A DNA stretch of 64,000 nt, taken from the NCBI GenBank assembly GCA_044226845.1, contig JBGAGG010000002.1:124001-188000 (forward strand), read 5' to 3'. A program made the position numbers and the translations under genes. This DNA is from JAFDZO01 sp044226845. GTDB taxonomy: Bacteria; Bacteroidota; Ignavibacteria; Tepidaquicellales; Tepidaquicellaceae. Below the pieces are notes generated by a model that worked only from the letters and a program-made list of their open reading frames with translations, ran no database searches and was not told the origin of the DNA. This document shows, in pieces, positions 17,882-26,310 of this stretch (the stretch's first letter is position 1; every line of letters starts with the position of its first letter).

Positions 17882-19966
17882 TTATTTTATTAAAACCATT
17901 TTTTTTGATTGAGTAAATCCGGGGGTTATCAGTTTATAAAAATACACTCCTGAAGATAAAAATTCACCATTAAAATTAACTTCGTGAATCCCTGCCGAAA
18001 GCGATTCATCAACAAGTCTTTTTACTTCTCTTCCTGTCAAATCGTATATTATGAGTAATGTCTTAGATTCTACCGGAAGGCTGAATGAAATTTTAGTAAC
18101 AGGATTAAAAGGGTTAGGATAATTCTGATTCAGCCTGTAGTCTTTTACAATTGGCGCAGTATAATTATCAGGTACAATTCCCTGAAGCGGAATTGCAAAC
18201 GTTCTCCATTGTGAATTTAAAGTAGGAACGAATGAAGTTGTTGAGCTTGACGAAGTAGCTAATCCTATTCCGCCTTTATAAAAAATATTTCGTGAAAATG
18301 TAAGCCCGCCATCAGTCGATATATTTACATATAAGCTATCGCCTTCATTGTATAAATATCCTGCATATGCATAGTCGAAACGAAGTGTATCTAATGAACT
18401 TACACCGGTAATAATCGGTGAGTACAGAGTATCCATTTGGCCAATATCGGTATTCGCATAAAAATTCATCCTCATACATCCGTTTCCGGGATATGAAACT
18501 CCGTTTACACCGCTGTTATATACATTTTCAAAAGTAATTAATTCCGAGAGATGTGCAAGAGTCCAGTTTTGCGGGAGGCCCGGAGTTTCAAACTGTTCAA
18601 GGTAAAATCCGGTAGAATTAGTATCGTATATATTTCTTCCTAAAGACCTTGCAGAAAGTTTAGTTAAATTTATTTTGCCTGCATTGCGTCTGTATTTTTC
18701 AGAGATAAAATCAGGTGAATCCTGCTGAATAGTAAAGTTCTTTAATTTTTCAGTAACACCTGTACTGGATTTAGCTGAGTTTAATACATCAAAGGTATAA
18801 TCATTCTGAATAAACGCTGCAGTATAAACCATAGAATCTACCCATGAGGATTTTCTTAAATATTTAAAATTGTAATTGTATGTCCCGATTGCTGTTGGTA
18901 TAGGAGTGCCCTGAATATTTGGAACGGCATCTCTGAACACATCATAAAAAACCCGTTCGCCGTTGCTTGCAAGCGGAGAAGCATATGTGATCTTTCTTTC
19001 AACTGCATTTACTCTGAGGAAATAATTTCCTGCGGATATGGGAGCTATTATATTAACAGAAATATTCGTGCTAATAGTATCGCCCTGAAGTCTTGTATCG
19101 GTTACATTCATTATCACAGGTGAACCAAGTTTTTTCAAAGTATCAAATGAATGCTGAAGATTTGAAGTGCTGAAAGGAAAGCCCGAAAAAAACGAACCGT
19201 TAAAAATTAAATTCGGAACTGCTGCTATATTGTAATAGTCTGCTCTTTCTTTATTCTTAATTGTATCGGCAAGGTAAAGTGAATCATTACCCGGTGCGGG
19301 AAAACCCAAATGATAATTAATCGCAATTACGCTGTCAAACTTTGAATTCACAAAATTACTAAGTGACGGATTATTTACTGCTGCTGCTGTGCTGGTTGCA
19401 CTTGTAAATCCTTCAAACAGTATTTTTTTAGGAACGCCCTGGTAATAACCAAAACTCTGTTTTAAGGTATCGTTCTCTCTGTTGCCATCTATGGAATCTG
19501 CTACATAAATTTTCGGATTATATGTCTTATTCGCTGTAAATATAGCTTGCGGAAACATTACCTCTCTGATTTCCTTTGGCTGAAGGCTAAATATAGTAAC
19601 TGACCATCGATAACCGGGAATTTCAGGAATATCTAAATTAAATGTTACGGAATCCAAAGATGCTTTTCCAACATTTGTAACAAGAACTAAAATAGAATCT
19701 AACACTAAACTAGTTGGCCGGATAGCATTTAAAGAATCAGAAGAGTAAATAGTATCTGATGGAAGATTAATAAATGATGTAACTTTTACATCTTTATTAA
19801 ATTGTGTTCCTACTGTGACATTATCTATATATAAATTGTTTCCGTAACCGTTATGGGTAATGAACTGAAGTACAATGCTGTTCTGCCCTGAGTTTTCAGT
19901 TTTATAAATGAATGCATAGGAGAGGGAAATGCATAATACCAATATTATTAGGAGTCTTCTTTTCAT
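17882..19966 (-). CDS. T9SS cargo protein, Omp28-like paralogue without CxxC
   Basis: This 694-residue protein has a signal peptide (about 1-20), an Ig-like domain (about 60-165), then a thioredoxin/Omp28-like region clearly related to the next gene: FEGFTSATSTAAA and NYHLGFPAPGND align with VERYTSSTCGPCA and SYHMNWPAPGND. The two cysteines are replaced, so redox activity is unlikely. A jelly-roll region resembling choice-of-anchor domains (about 455-590, starting FETPGLPQNW) and a type A T9SS tail (NQNYPNPFNPVTK, SGVYFYKL) follow. Its start overlaps the stop of the small membrane gene by one base. Confidence 0.8.
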   Translation of the reverse strand: MKRRLLIILVLCISLSYAFIYKTENSGQNSIVLQFITHNGYGNNLYIDNVTVGTQFNKDVKVTSFINLPSDTIYSSDSLNAIRPTSLVLDSILVLVTNVGKASLDSVTFNLDIPEIPGYRWSVTIFSLQPKEIREVMFPQAIFTANKTYNPKIYVADSIDGNRENDTLKQSFGYYQGVPKKILFEGFTSATSTAAAVNNPSLSNFVNSKFDSVIAINYHLGFPAPGNDSLYLADTIKNKERADYYNIAAVPNLIFNGSFFSGFPFSTSNLQHSFDTLKKLGSPVIMNVTDTRLQGDTISTNISVNIIAPISAGNYFLRVNAVERKITYASPLASNGERVFYDVFRDAVPNIQGTPIPTAIGTYNYNFKYLRKSSWVDSMVYTAAFIQNDYTFDVLNSAKSSTGVTEKLKNFTIQQDSPDFISEKYRRNAGKINLTKLSARSLGRNIYDTNSTGFYLEQFETPGLPQNWTLAHLSELITFENVYNSGVNGVSYPGNGCMRMNFYANTDIGQMDTLYSPIITGVSSLDTLRFDYAYAGYLYNEGDSLYVNISTDGGLTFSRNIFYKGGIGLATSSSSTTSFVPTLNSQWRTFAIPLQGIVPDNYTAPIVKDYRLNQNYPNPFNPVTKISFSLPVESKTLLIIYDLTGREVKRLVDESLSAGIHEVNFNGEFLSSGVYFYKLITPGFTQSKKMVLIK

Positions 19967-20337
19967 TATGCCTCTTGTGAAGCAGCTTTGGTTTCGCGGA
20001 AATAAAATTTGTAGAAGTAATATTCCATTACAGAAAGTACTATTAATGAAATCGAATCTTTTGGGTTTAGAGTTCCCTTGCCCTGGCCCGGTGTGAAAAA
20101 TCCTGAAATCTTCAGAAGTGAAACAGCTATTTTATTAACGGGCATATCAATTAAATATCCGTTAGGAGAAATAACAAAGCCCACAAATAAATCTGAAATT
20201 GTCCAGCCGACTGAAAATAAAATGATGATGAAGCCTGTATTCAGAAATGCCTGCAGCAAGCCTTCTGCCTGAAATGACTTGCAGAATGCATAGACAGCAA
20301 AAATTGTATGCAGATAAAAAATTATAACAGGAATCAT
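19966..20337 (-). CDS. Small multi-spanning membrane protein, unknown
   Basis: The 123-residue protein has about three hydrophobic helices (roughly 2-20, 28-55 and 90-112) and no recognisable motif. It sits 3 nt downstream of the polyprenyl glycosylphosphotransferase gene and overlaps the T9SS gene downstream by one base, so it belongs to a tightly packed minus-strand operon. Whether it assists polysaccharide synthesis or the exported proteins cannot be decided from sequence. Confidence 0.5.
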   Translation of the reverse strand: MIPVIIFYLHTIFAVYAFCKSFQAEGLLQAFLNTGFIIILFSVGWTISDLFVGFVISPNGYLIDMPVNKIAVSLLKISGFFTPGQGKGTLNPKDSISLIVLSVMEYYFYKFYFRETKAASQEA

Positions 20338-20340
20338 TTT

Positions 20341-21756
20341 TTAAAAAGCAGTTTTTGAGAAAAACATTTCTTTGATTGTCTTGATAATTATCTTAATATC
20401 AAATACTAAAGACCAATTTTCAATGTAATAAATATCGTATTCAATTCTGGTCTGAAGCGGAGTATCTGTGCCTCTTAAGCCGTTCACCTGCGCCCATCCG
20501 GTTATGCCTGATTTCACTCTATGTCTTTCAAGATATTTATTAATAGTATCTTTCATTGTGTTTATAAAGTGCTCACGTTCAGGACGGGGACCGACTATAC
20601 TCATTTCGCCTTTTAGAACATTAAGAAATTGAGGAAGCTCATCCAATGAATATTTTCTAAGGAATTTTCCAATTGGTGTATATCTGTCATCATTCACAGT
20701 TGTCATCTGAGGTCCGCTTTTTTCAGCATCGATTTTCATCGAGCGGAATTTCAGCATTTCAAATTTTTTGCCGTCTATGCTTACACGTTCCTGTTTATAA
20801 AACAGTGGTCCCTTGGAAGTAAGTTTAACAATTAATGAAAGTACAATCATTACCGGGGAGATAATGATTAAAAAGAATATGGAAGCAAATAAATCAAATG
20901 TTCTTTTAACAAATCTGCTCCAGACATTCATCGGAAGAGATTTCAGCTTCATAAAAGGTATACCGTTTACTTCTTCTATTTTTATGTGGCTCGTAATCAT
21001 TTCAATGAAGTCAGGCGCAAGCATAAATTCAATATTAATCCCTTCACAAAGCTTGATTAATTCCTCAAGCAATATGTGTTTTTCGGAAGGTAAAACTATT
21101 AGTATTTTTTCAATATTTTTATTTCTGATTACTGAAGGAATTTCAGAATAATTGCCAAGGTGAGTGCGGTTTCCCATTAAATTCTCTGCGGTTTCATAGG
21201 TGAAATATCCTACCACATTGTAACCCACATATTTATCTTTAACGAACTGGTCATAAATTTTCATCGCCATTTCATTCATTCCAAAAATTGCAACGTTCAC
21301 TACCCCTGTGCCTTTATTATATAGGTTTTTTTCGTACTTAATTAATAAGTATCTTCCTATAGTCATAAATACAATTGAACTTACCCATATCAATCCGAAT
21401 ACCATACGGGAGTATGGAAAATCACGATAAAAGAAGATAAGGCTCATACAAAACACAATGTATATAGATAAATACTTTATCACAGTAAAGAACTCATCGA
21501 AGATAAATACATTACGTTTTATTCGGTACATTTTTCTTTGCTGAAAAATGAAAATGGCTATAGGTATAGTTATTAACGCAAAACCCAGATAGCCGATAAT
21601 TGGAGGCGGTTCAACCTCTCCTCCAAGATATTTAACGAATGGAGATAAGAATCTTAGCCAATACGAGAGCAGGAATGCCCCGAAAATTGAAATTGAATCG
21701 GAAAAAATCGTAAGAAGGGGTATTAGTACTTCTACTTTTGTGGATTTATTGCTCAT
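20341..21756 (-). CDS. Polyprenyl glycosylphosphotransferase (WbaP/WcaJ type)
   Basis: This 471-residue enzyme has the full-length architecture of exopolysaccharide-initiating transferases: four or so N-terminal helices (1-130), a central Rossmann-like CoA-binding_3 domain (about 145-260), and a C-terminal catalytic domain beginning with a membrane helix (about 280-310). Catalytic-domain motifs include the LKFRSMK segment, YSLDELPQFLNVL, SIVGPRPE and WAQVNG. It transfers a sugar-1-phosphate to undecaprenyl phosphate at the inner membrane. It lies 12 kb from the main polysaccharide locus, which has its own short transferase (38353-38958), so it may start a different glycan. Confidence 0.88.
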   Translation of the reverse strand: MSNKSTKVEVLIPLLTIFSDSISIFGAFLLSYWLRFLSPFVKYLGGEVEPPPIIGYLGFALITIPIAIFIFQQRKMYRIKRNVFIFDEFFTVIKYLSIYIVFCMSLIFFYRDFPYSRMVFGLIWVSSIVFMTIGRYLLIKYEKNLYNKGTGVVNVAIFGMNEMAMKIYDQFVKDKYVGYNVVGYFTYETAENLMGNRTHLGNYSEIPSVIRNKNIEKILIVLPSEKHILLEELIKLCEGINIEFMLAPDFIEMITSHIKIEEVNGIPFMKLKSLPMNVWSRFVKRTFDLFASIFFLIIISPVMIVLSLIVKLTSKGPLFYKQERVSIDGKKFEMLKFRSMKIDAEKSGPQMTTVNDDRYTPIGKFLRKYSLDELPQFLNVLKGEMSIVGPRPEREHFINTMKDTINKYLERHRVKSGITGWAQVNGLRGTDTPLQTRIEYDIYYIENWSLVFDIKIIIKTIKEMFFSKTAF

Positions 21757-21873
21757 CTAAGCTTAAAAATTATTGCAAAATGTGTAAAATTATCTAATTA
21801 TTCGTGACTTTTTAGTTCAGAAAATAGGTGATTTATAAGAAAGTATAAATGTAATTCTTAGGTAAGAGCAGGG

Positions 21874-22278
21874 TTATTTTTTCATTAAAAGCGACATTGC
21901 AGTACCCTTGCCGTTTGACTCTATATAAAATTCATCAACCAGTGAACGTATAATAAAAATTCCTCTGCCGGATTCTTTATATAAATTGGATTCATCAGTA
22001 GGGTCGGGAAGCTTTGATACATCGAATCCGTCGCCTTCATCTTTAATTTTTAATTCCAATTTGTGTTCATCTGTTGTAATTTCTACATAAACTTTTTTCT
22101 CAGGGTTCTGTTTATTACCGTGAACTATTGCATTAACTATTGCCTCTGATGAGGCTATCTGAAAGTTAATGAACTTCTCCATAGCCATCCCAAATTCATT
22201 GTTTATCTCAACAAGCAGGTTTTCAAATTTGCTTATCTCTTTTCTATCGCTGGGCAGTACAATGCTGTATGTTTTCAC
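21874..22278 (-). CDS. RsbW-like serine/threonine kinase (anti-sigma type)
   Basis: The 134-residue protein is a single GHKL ATPase domain of the RsbW/SpoIIAB kind: N-box around NAIVHGN, G1 box DEGDGFD, and GRGIFIIRSL as G2. Such kinases hold a sigma factor and phosphorylate an anti-anti-sigma partner, or sit in partner-switching circuits controlling other outputs. No STAS partner or sigma gene is near, so its target is unknown. It follows the barrel gene by 14 nt and precedes the glycosylphosphotransferase by 117 nt. Confidence 0.85.
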   Translation of the reverse strand: MKTYSIVLPSDRKEISKFENLLVEINNEFGMAMEKFINFQIASSEAIVNAIVHGNKQNPEKKVYVEITTDEHKLELKIKDEGDGFDVSKLPDPTDESNLYKESGRGIFIIRSLVDEFYIESNGKGTAMSLLMKK

Positions 22279-22292
22279 TATCGGTTTAGTTT

Positions 22293-24194
22293 TTAAAAAT
22301 TATAAAATACATTCAAAGTAACATTATTAGTATTATAATTTTGTTCTTCTGCATCGTATCTGAGGTAGTCAACAGAGTATGTAAAGTTAATCAAAGAATT
22401 TTTGCCAAGATAGAAAAATATTTTTCCCATAAGGCTTGATGTTCTGAACGTACTTTTCAGCTGCTGCGCGCCGTCAGTATAATTATAAATCTGCTGCTCG
22501 AAGTAAGAAGTCTTCCCGCTTATCTTTACGAGATTATTGATACGATAGTTTACCTGAAAGAATGCCGACTTATCTACATTGTAAAAAATCGGATTGATAG
22601 TAAACGCATTATTATTAAATTCACCCTGTTCATATATCTTAGCCTCTCCGTAAACTTCAAATGAAAGATGTTTATTCATTTCATAAAGAGTCGAGTCTTT
22701 CAGATTCAGCTGTCTGTATGAAAAGCTTTTTATCTGAGATATTATATCTTCAAAATCATACACTGTATAGTTTGCAAGTACCTGAAATGAATTTCTTGTA
22801 ATAAGATTCGGGAGGATTTTATATTCGCTTTCACTCGTTAGCTTATAAATTCTGTTCGTATAATTGTTCGCGCTTCGTTCGGCAAAAATATACTGAAGCT
22901 TGGAAACGTTAAGATCGAAAGTAGTCCTTATGCTGAAATCGTTTCTGTTATTATAAATATGCGCGAGAGAATAAATCTGTATCTGCTCGTCCCTGTCATC
23001 GAAATTAAGTTTGCTGTCAGTATCATAATGCAGTATTGAAGCGTATCCTTTGAACTCTAATGAATGAACTTTTGAAGCATCATAAAAAAATTCGTAGTTC
23101 AGATAAGTTTTTTTGCTGTTATTATTTTTATTTTTCTCCACTTTTTCAAGCTCTGTAAGCTGGCTTTGTGTATATAGTGAAGGATTAGTCACCTCATGAT
23201 TTTCGGAACGCTCTGCATAGCTCAGCTCCGTATTCAAGCCGAAGTTGAAAATTCTGAAATGCAGCCCTGAGTAAAATTCTAATTTATTCTCGGCAATTTT
23301 TGTATCATATACATTTTCAATAAGCACGTTTTGCGGGTTGGCATCGTACTTAAACTCCCTGTTAATTGTTTTAGTAAGATAAAGTCCTCCTATTTTTACT
23401 CTTCCGTTTTGCGATAGCCGGTAATTAAAATTATCTTCCAGCTGTACTGCATTTTCTATTCGTGATTCAACGTTGTTTGCTATTCCGTTCTGCTGTGAAA
23501 TACTTGGTGTCGCCGTTACAAAAAAATCTCTTCTGAGTGAATAGTATTTTATTGCTCCGGTATTGCTGCTTCCGTCGGCAAAGTTTTTATACAGCTCGGC
23601 AAATAATTCATTCTGATAATTTTTCTTTTTATCTAAAGCATCATAGGATAAATATACATTCGAGCGGGCGATATAATTTTCAATATTTAAGTAGGGAATA
23701 TCTGATTTGAATTCCCCGCTGAATCCCGATGCAGTTTCTCCTATCTGATTTTCTCTTTTCACTCCTGCATTTAATTTGAATCCGATATCGGGCGTAACAT
23801 TGTAATTTGCTGTTGAGTAAACAAATATATTATTGTTTACATTACTCTGAGTAATTCTTTCATCGGAAAGAATACTGCTTCTCACGCCGCCGCCGAAGTT
23901 CAGCTTATCGGATTTTAAATACAGTGCTTCCATTTTCAAATTATCGAAGTCGCGGAAGAAATTCTGGCTTAATTTAGATACATCGGAGTTGTAAAAATTT
24001 TTGAAAGTGATATAAAATTTTGACTGCAGCAGGCTGTAGTTTATTCTTGAGTTTAATCTCGCCGTATTGGCATTATTCTCGAACTCAGTATAAATAAAAT
24101 TATTTATATAAGATGAATCTATAAATGTAGTTGACTGAGCGAATAACTGAGCTGATAAAAACATTAAACAAAATATGATTATTATTCGCAGCAA
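22293..24194 (-). CDS. Large predicted outer-membrane beta-barrel protein
   Basis: The 633-residue product has a signal peptide (about 1-19, ending LFA before QS). The rest is an almost continuous series of amphipathic beta strands with Tyr/Asn/Lys turns, ending in an aromatic residue after a strand (VTLNVFYNF), as expected for an outer-membrane barrel recognised by BamA. No plug domain or family motif is visible, so the cargo is unknown. It lies between an ABC ATPase gene 26 nt upstream and the RsbW-like gene, probably in one operon. Confidence 0.6.
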   Translation of the reverse strand: MLRIIIIFCLMFLSAQLFAQSTTFIDSSYINNFIYTEFENNANTARLNSRINYSLLQSKFYITFKNFYNSDVSKLSQNFFRDFDNLKMEALYLKSDKLNFGGGVRSSILSDERITQSNVNNNIFVYSTANYNVTPDIGFKLNAGVKRENQIGETASGFSGEFKSDIPYLNIENYIARSNVYLSYDALDKKKNYQNELFAELYKNFADGSSNTGAIKYYSLRRDFFVTATPSISQQNGIANNVESRIENAVQLEDNFNYRLSQNGRVKIGGLYLTKTINREFKYDANPQNVLIENVYDTKIAENKLEFYSGLHFRIFNFGLNTELSYAERSENHEVTNPSLYTQSQLTELEKVEKNKNNNSKKTYLNYEFFYDASKVHSLEFKGYASILHYDTDSKLNFDDRDEQIQIYSLAHIYNNRNDFSIRTTFDLNVSKLQYIFAERSANNYTNRIYKLTSESEYKILPNLITRNSFQVLANYTVYDFEDIISQIKSFSYRQLNLKDSTLYEMNKHLSFEVYGEAKIYEQGEFNNNAFTINPIFYNVDKSAFFQVNYRINNLVKISGKTSYFEQQIYNYTDGAQQLKSTFRTSSLMGKIFFYLGKNSLINFTYSVDYLRYDAEEQNYNTNNVTLNVFYNF

Positions 24195-24220
24195 TACTTT
24201 AAATGGTTTTATTCATTTAT

Positions 24221-24976
24221 TCAGAAGAGGTCAGTTACTTTAAATTTATTTACTTCATCGGCAATGCTTATTTCTCTGAACATATTTTCAAGGTCAGTAT
24301 AATTTGCAGAGTTTCTTAATTCTTCAGTCGGCTTATCTATTTTTATAATGCCCTTGTCCAGATAAATTATCCTATCGGAAATTTTTTCAATCGTATTTAA
24401 TAAGTGGGAACAGTAGAGTATTATTTTATTCTCTGATTTTAAGTATGCGACTAAATCCTGAAATGCGAAAATGCTGTTTGCATCAAGTCCGTTAAGCGGT
24501 TCATCAAAATAAACTATATCGGGATTATGAAGCAGCGCGGATGTTATCAGAACTTTTTGTTTATTTCCTTTAGATAAAATCCCTATAGATTCATTTAAGT
24601 ATTGGTCAAAAGCAAAAAAGTTTGCAAAGTTATCTATTCTTTTTTTCAGAATGGTTTTATCAATTGCACGAATTTCTCCTATGAAATCCAGATATTCAAG
24701 AACGGTCAGGGAATTAAAAATGTTGGGAGATTCCGGCACATAACCGATTATCTTTTTCACTTCTATCGGATCTTTTAGAACGTCAATATCCATTATGGAG
24801 ACATTACCGGAGTTATAATCCAGCAGCCCTGAAAGAATTTTTACCGTTGTGGATTTTCCCGCGCCGTTAGTGCCTATTAATCCGGATATTTCACCTCTGT
24901 GAAGCTCGAAGGAAATATTATCAAGGGCAGTTATGCCACCGTCATATTTTTTGGTGAGGTTCTTTACTTTTATCAT
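24221..24976 (-). CDS. ABC transporter ATP-binding protein
   Basis: The 251-residue ATPase has Walker A (GTNGAGKST, about 36-44), Q-loop region VPESPN, signature LSKGNKQKV, Walker B IVYFDEP with the D-loop NGLD, and the switch His in YCSHLL. It resembles the single-domain subunits of ABC-2 type exporters (gliding/CcmA-like group). No permease gene is adjacent, so its membrane partner must be elsewhere or is unrecognised. It heads the run ABC ATPase, barrel protein, RsbW-like kinase. Confidence 0.88.
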   Translation of the reverse strand: MIKVKNLTKKYDGGITALDNISFELHRGEISGLIGTNGAGKSTTVKILSGLLDYNSGNVSIMDIDVLKDPIEVKKIIGYVPESPNIFNSLTVLEYLDFIGEIRAIDKTILKKRIDNFANFFAFDQYLNESIGILSKGNKQKVLITSALLHNPDIVYFDEPLNGLDANSIFAFQDLVAYLKSENKIILYCSHLLNTIEKISDRIIYLDKGIIKIDKPTEELRNSANYTDLENMFREISIADEVNKFKVTDLF

Positions 24977-25466
24977 GTAAAATTAATTTACGGTATTTCT
25001 GAATTTTATAAAGTAACAAAATTGTAACATTTTGTAACACAGATTATTATGATTTTTATGATGTCACAGATAGTGGCATTATTGTCACATTTCTTTTTCG
25101 ACCTGACAGGTTTTCAATCGTGCTTGTCCCGACTTGGCGGGATCAGGTCTGCTTTAACATTTGTTAACCACCTCCTCCTGAGAGAAAGGAGGGGACTTAC
25201 TCAGCTAATTGTCAGAGTAGCATTATTGTAACATTTTGGTTCCTGTTTTGTCATTCCTGCTAAGGCGGGAATCCAATCATAAGGTGTTGAATGTAACATT
25301 TTCCTTTTCTTAAAATAAAATTCATCTCGAATGACGGATTTTCTTCAGCTCGTATTGTAAAAACAATTCGCTCAGGCGAACCTTAGTAACTGAGAAATTT
25401 AAAAATCCTGCATTGACGGATTTTTGACGGATTTCTGCAAAATAAGAATTGTTTTCTAAGAATCAT
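24977..25466. repeat. Non-coding gap built of short decayed repeats
   Basis: I see no convincing gene in this 490-bp stretch. It contains an imperfect 21-nt direct repeat at 25072-25092 and 25216-25236 (AGT-GCATTATTGT-ACATTT, two differences), TGTAACATTTT three times (25023, 25227, 25292), and small inverted repeats at 25101-25111 (ACCTG/CAGGT), 25127-25142 (TCCCG/CGGGA), 25174-25192 (CCTCCT/AGGAGG) and 25253-25272 (ATTCCTGC/GCGGGAAT). TGACGGATTT occurs at 25332, 25414 and 25425. The hairpin units look like the dispersed palindromic repeats common in this group. Confidence 0.6.
25401..25425 (-). terminator. Probable terminator of the lipoprotein gene
   Basis: AAAAATCC at 25401-25408 is the exact reverse complement of GGATTTTT at 25418-25425, with a 9-nt loop. 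Read on the minus strand it ends in a T-rich run and lies about 40 nt after the lipoprotein stop at 25467. Confidence 0.55.
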
Positions 25467-25985
25467 TTATTGTGCCTTTTTATAATAATAATACCAATCA
25501 GTAGCTATAAGATTTTCTTTTTGTTTTTCATCGGTGAAACCATTTTTTTTATAGATTAAGTTTGAAACAAACAAAGTTCCAGGAGTGTCATATTTAAGAT
25601 ATTTAACATTTAAATCCAATAATTTTTGGCACAAAAAACTAATATCATTTTCGTCAATTGCAAAAATATTTTTCATTGCGATAACATTAGAATCCTGGAA
25701 TACAAAGTCTTTTTTCAAATAAAAATAACTGTTTTTACTCTCACCTTTCTTTTTTAAAACGATCTCAAAATATTTATCATTTACATCCTTCATTTTTTTT
25801 TCCCGATTAAACTCTAAATTTTCAATATGGATGACTATCGGATATTTTTCAAAAATATTAACAATTTCCTTCAAAGATTTTTCATTTTGTGTATAGAAAT
25901 CTCTAGTTTCTTTAAAAGTTAAATTATCTGAACACCCTGAAAATAAAATTAAGCATAAAAGAATAACTGAAATAAATTTCTTCAT
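25467..25985 (-). CDS. Hypothetical lipoprotein
   Basis: The 172-residue product has a typical lipoprotein signal (LILFSGC, lipidated Cys18) and a Lys/Glu/Asn-rich mature part with a mix of helix and strand. No family motif is recognised. The gene is monocistronic on the minus strand, followed by a likely terminator at 25401-25425 and preceded by a 221-bp gap before tRNA-Leu. Its A/T-rich composition and position beside a tRNA and a repeat-filled gap suggest a variable genomic spot. Confidence 0.6.
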   Translation of the reverse strand: MKKFISVILLCLILFSGCSDNLTFKETRDFYTQNEKSLKEIVNIFEKYPIVIHIENLEFNREKKMKDVNDKYFEIVLKKKGESKNSYFYLKKDFVFQDSNVIAMKNIFAIDENDISFLCQKLLDLNVKYLKYDTPGTLFVSNLIYKKNGFTDEKQKENLIATDWYYYYKKAQ

Positions 25986-26206
25986 TTTATTATTAATTAT
26001 TTACAAAATTTAGTTGCGTTGATATTGAACGACCACTGATTACGAATCAGTGAGTCACTCTTCAAAATACTAAGCATAAATTTAATATTCCATAAATCTC
26101 TGCCCATTCCTACTAATAGGTAACTTTTTTGAAAAAATGCTTGACATATAGAATTCAGAATACATTGAATATGCAAAGCCTTATTTTTATTTTCTTTGAC
26201 GAAACA

Positions 26207-26290
26207 GCTTAAATGGCGGAATTGGTAGACGCGCTGCATTCAGGGTGCAGTCCCGGTCTCGGGGTAAGGGTTCGAGTCCCTTTTTGAGCA
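26207..26290 (+). tRNA. tRNA-Leu (anticodon CAG)
   Basis: An 84-nt class II tRNA is visible. The acceptor arm GCTTAAA pairs with TTTGAGC (one G-U), with A as discriminator at 26290. The D-arm contains GGCGGAATTGGTAGACGC, the anticodon stem CTGCA/TGCAG encloses TTCAGGG (CAG), a long variable arm CCCGGTCTCGGG follows, and the T-arm is AAGGG-TTCGAGT-CCCTT. The 3' CCA is not fully encoded (C then T). recJ begins 20 nt downstream. Confidence 0.95.
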
Positions 26291-26310
26291 CTATTAATAT
26301 TTTATGAAAA

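Noticed and set aside
25049..25231. Plus-strand open frame of 60 codons in the repeat-rich gap
   Set aside because: It is made almost wholly of palindromic repeat units and has no protein-like composition.
25997..26239. Minus-strand open frame of 80 codons
   Set aside because: Its start lies on the antisense of tRNA-Leu, so the N-terminus cannot be real; the C-terminal part may be a remnant of an old gene but has no family signal.
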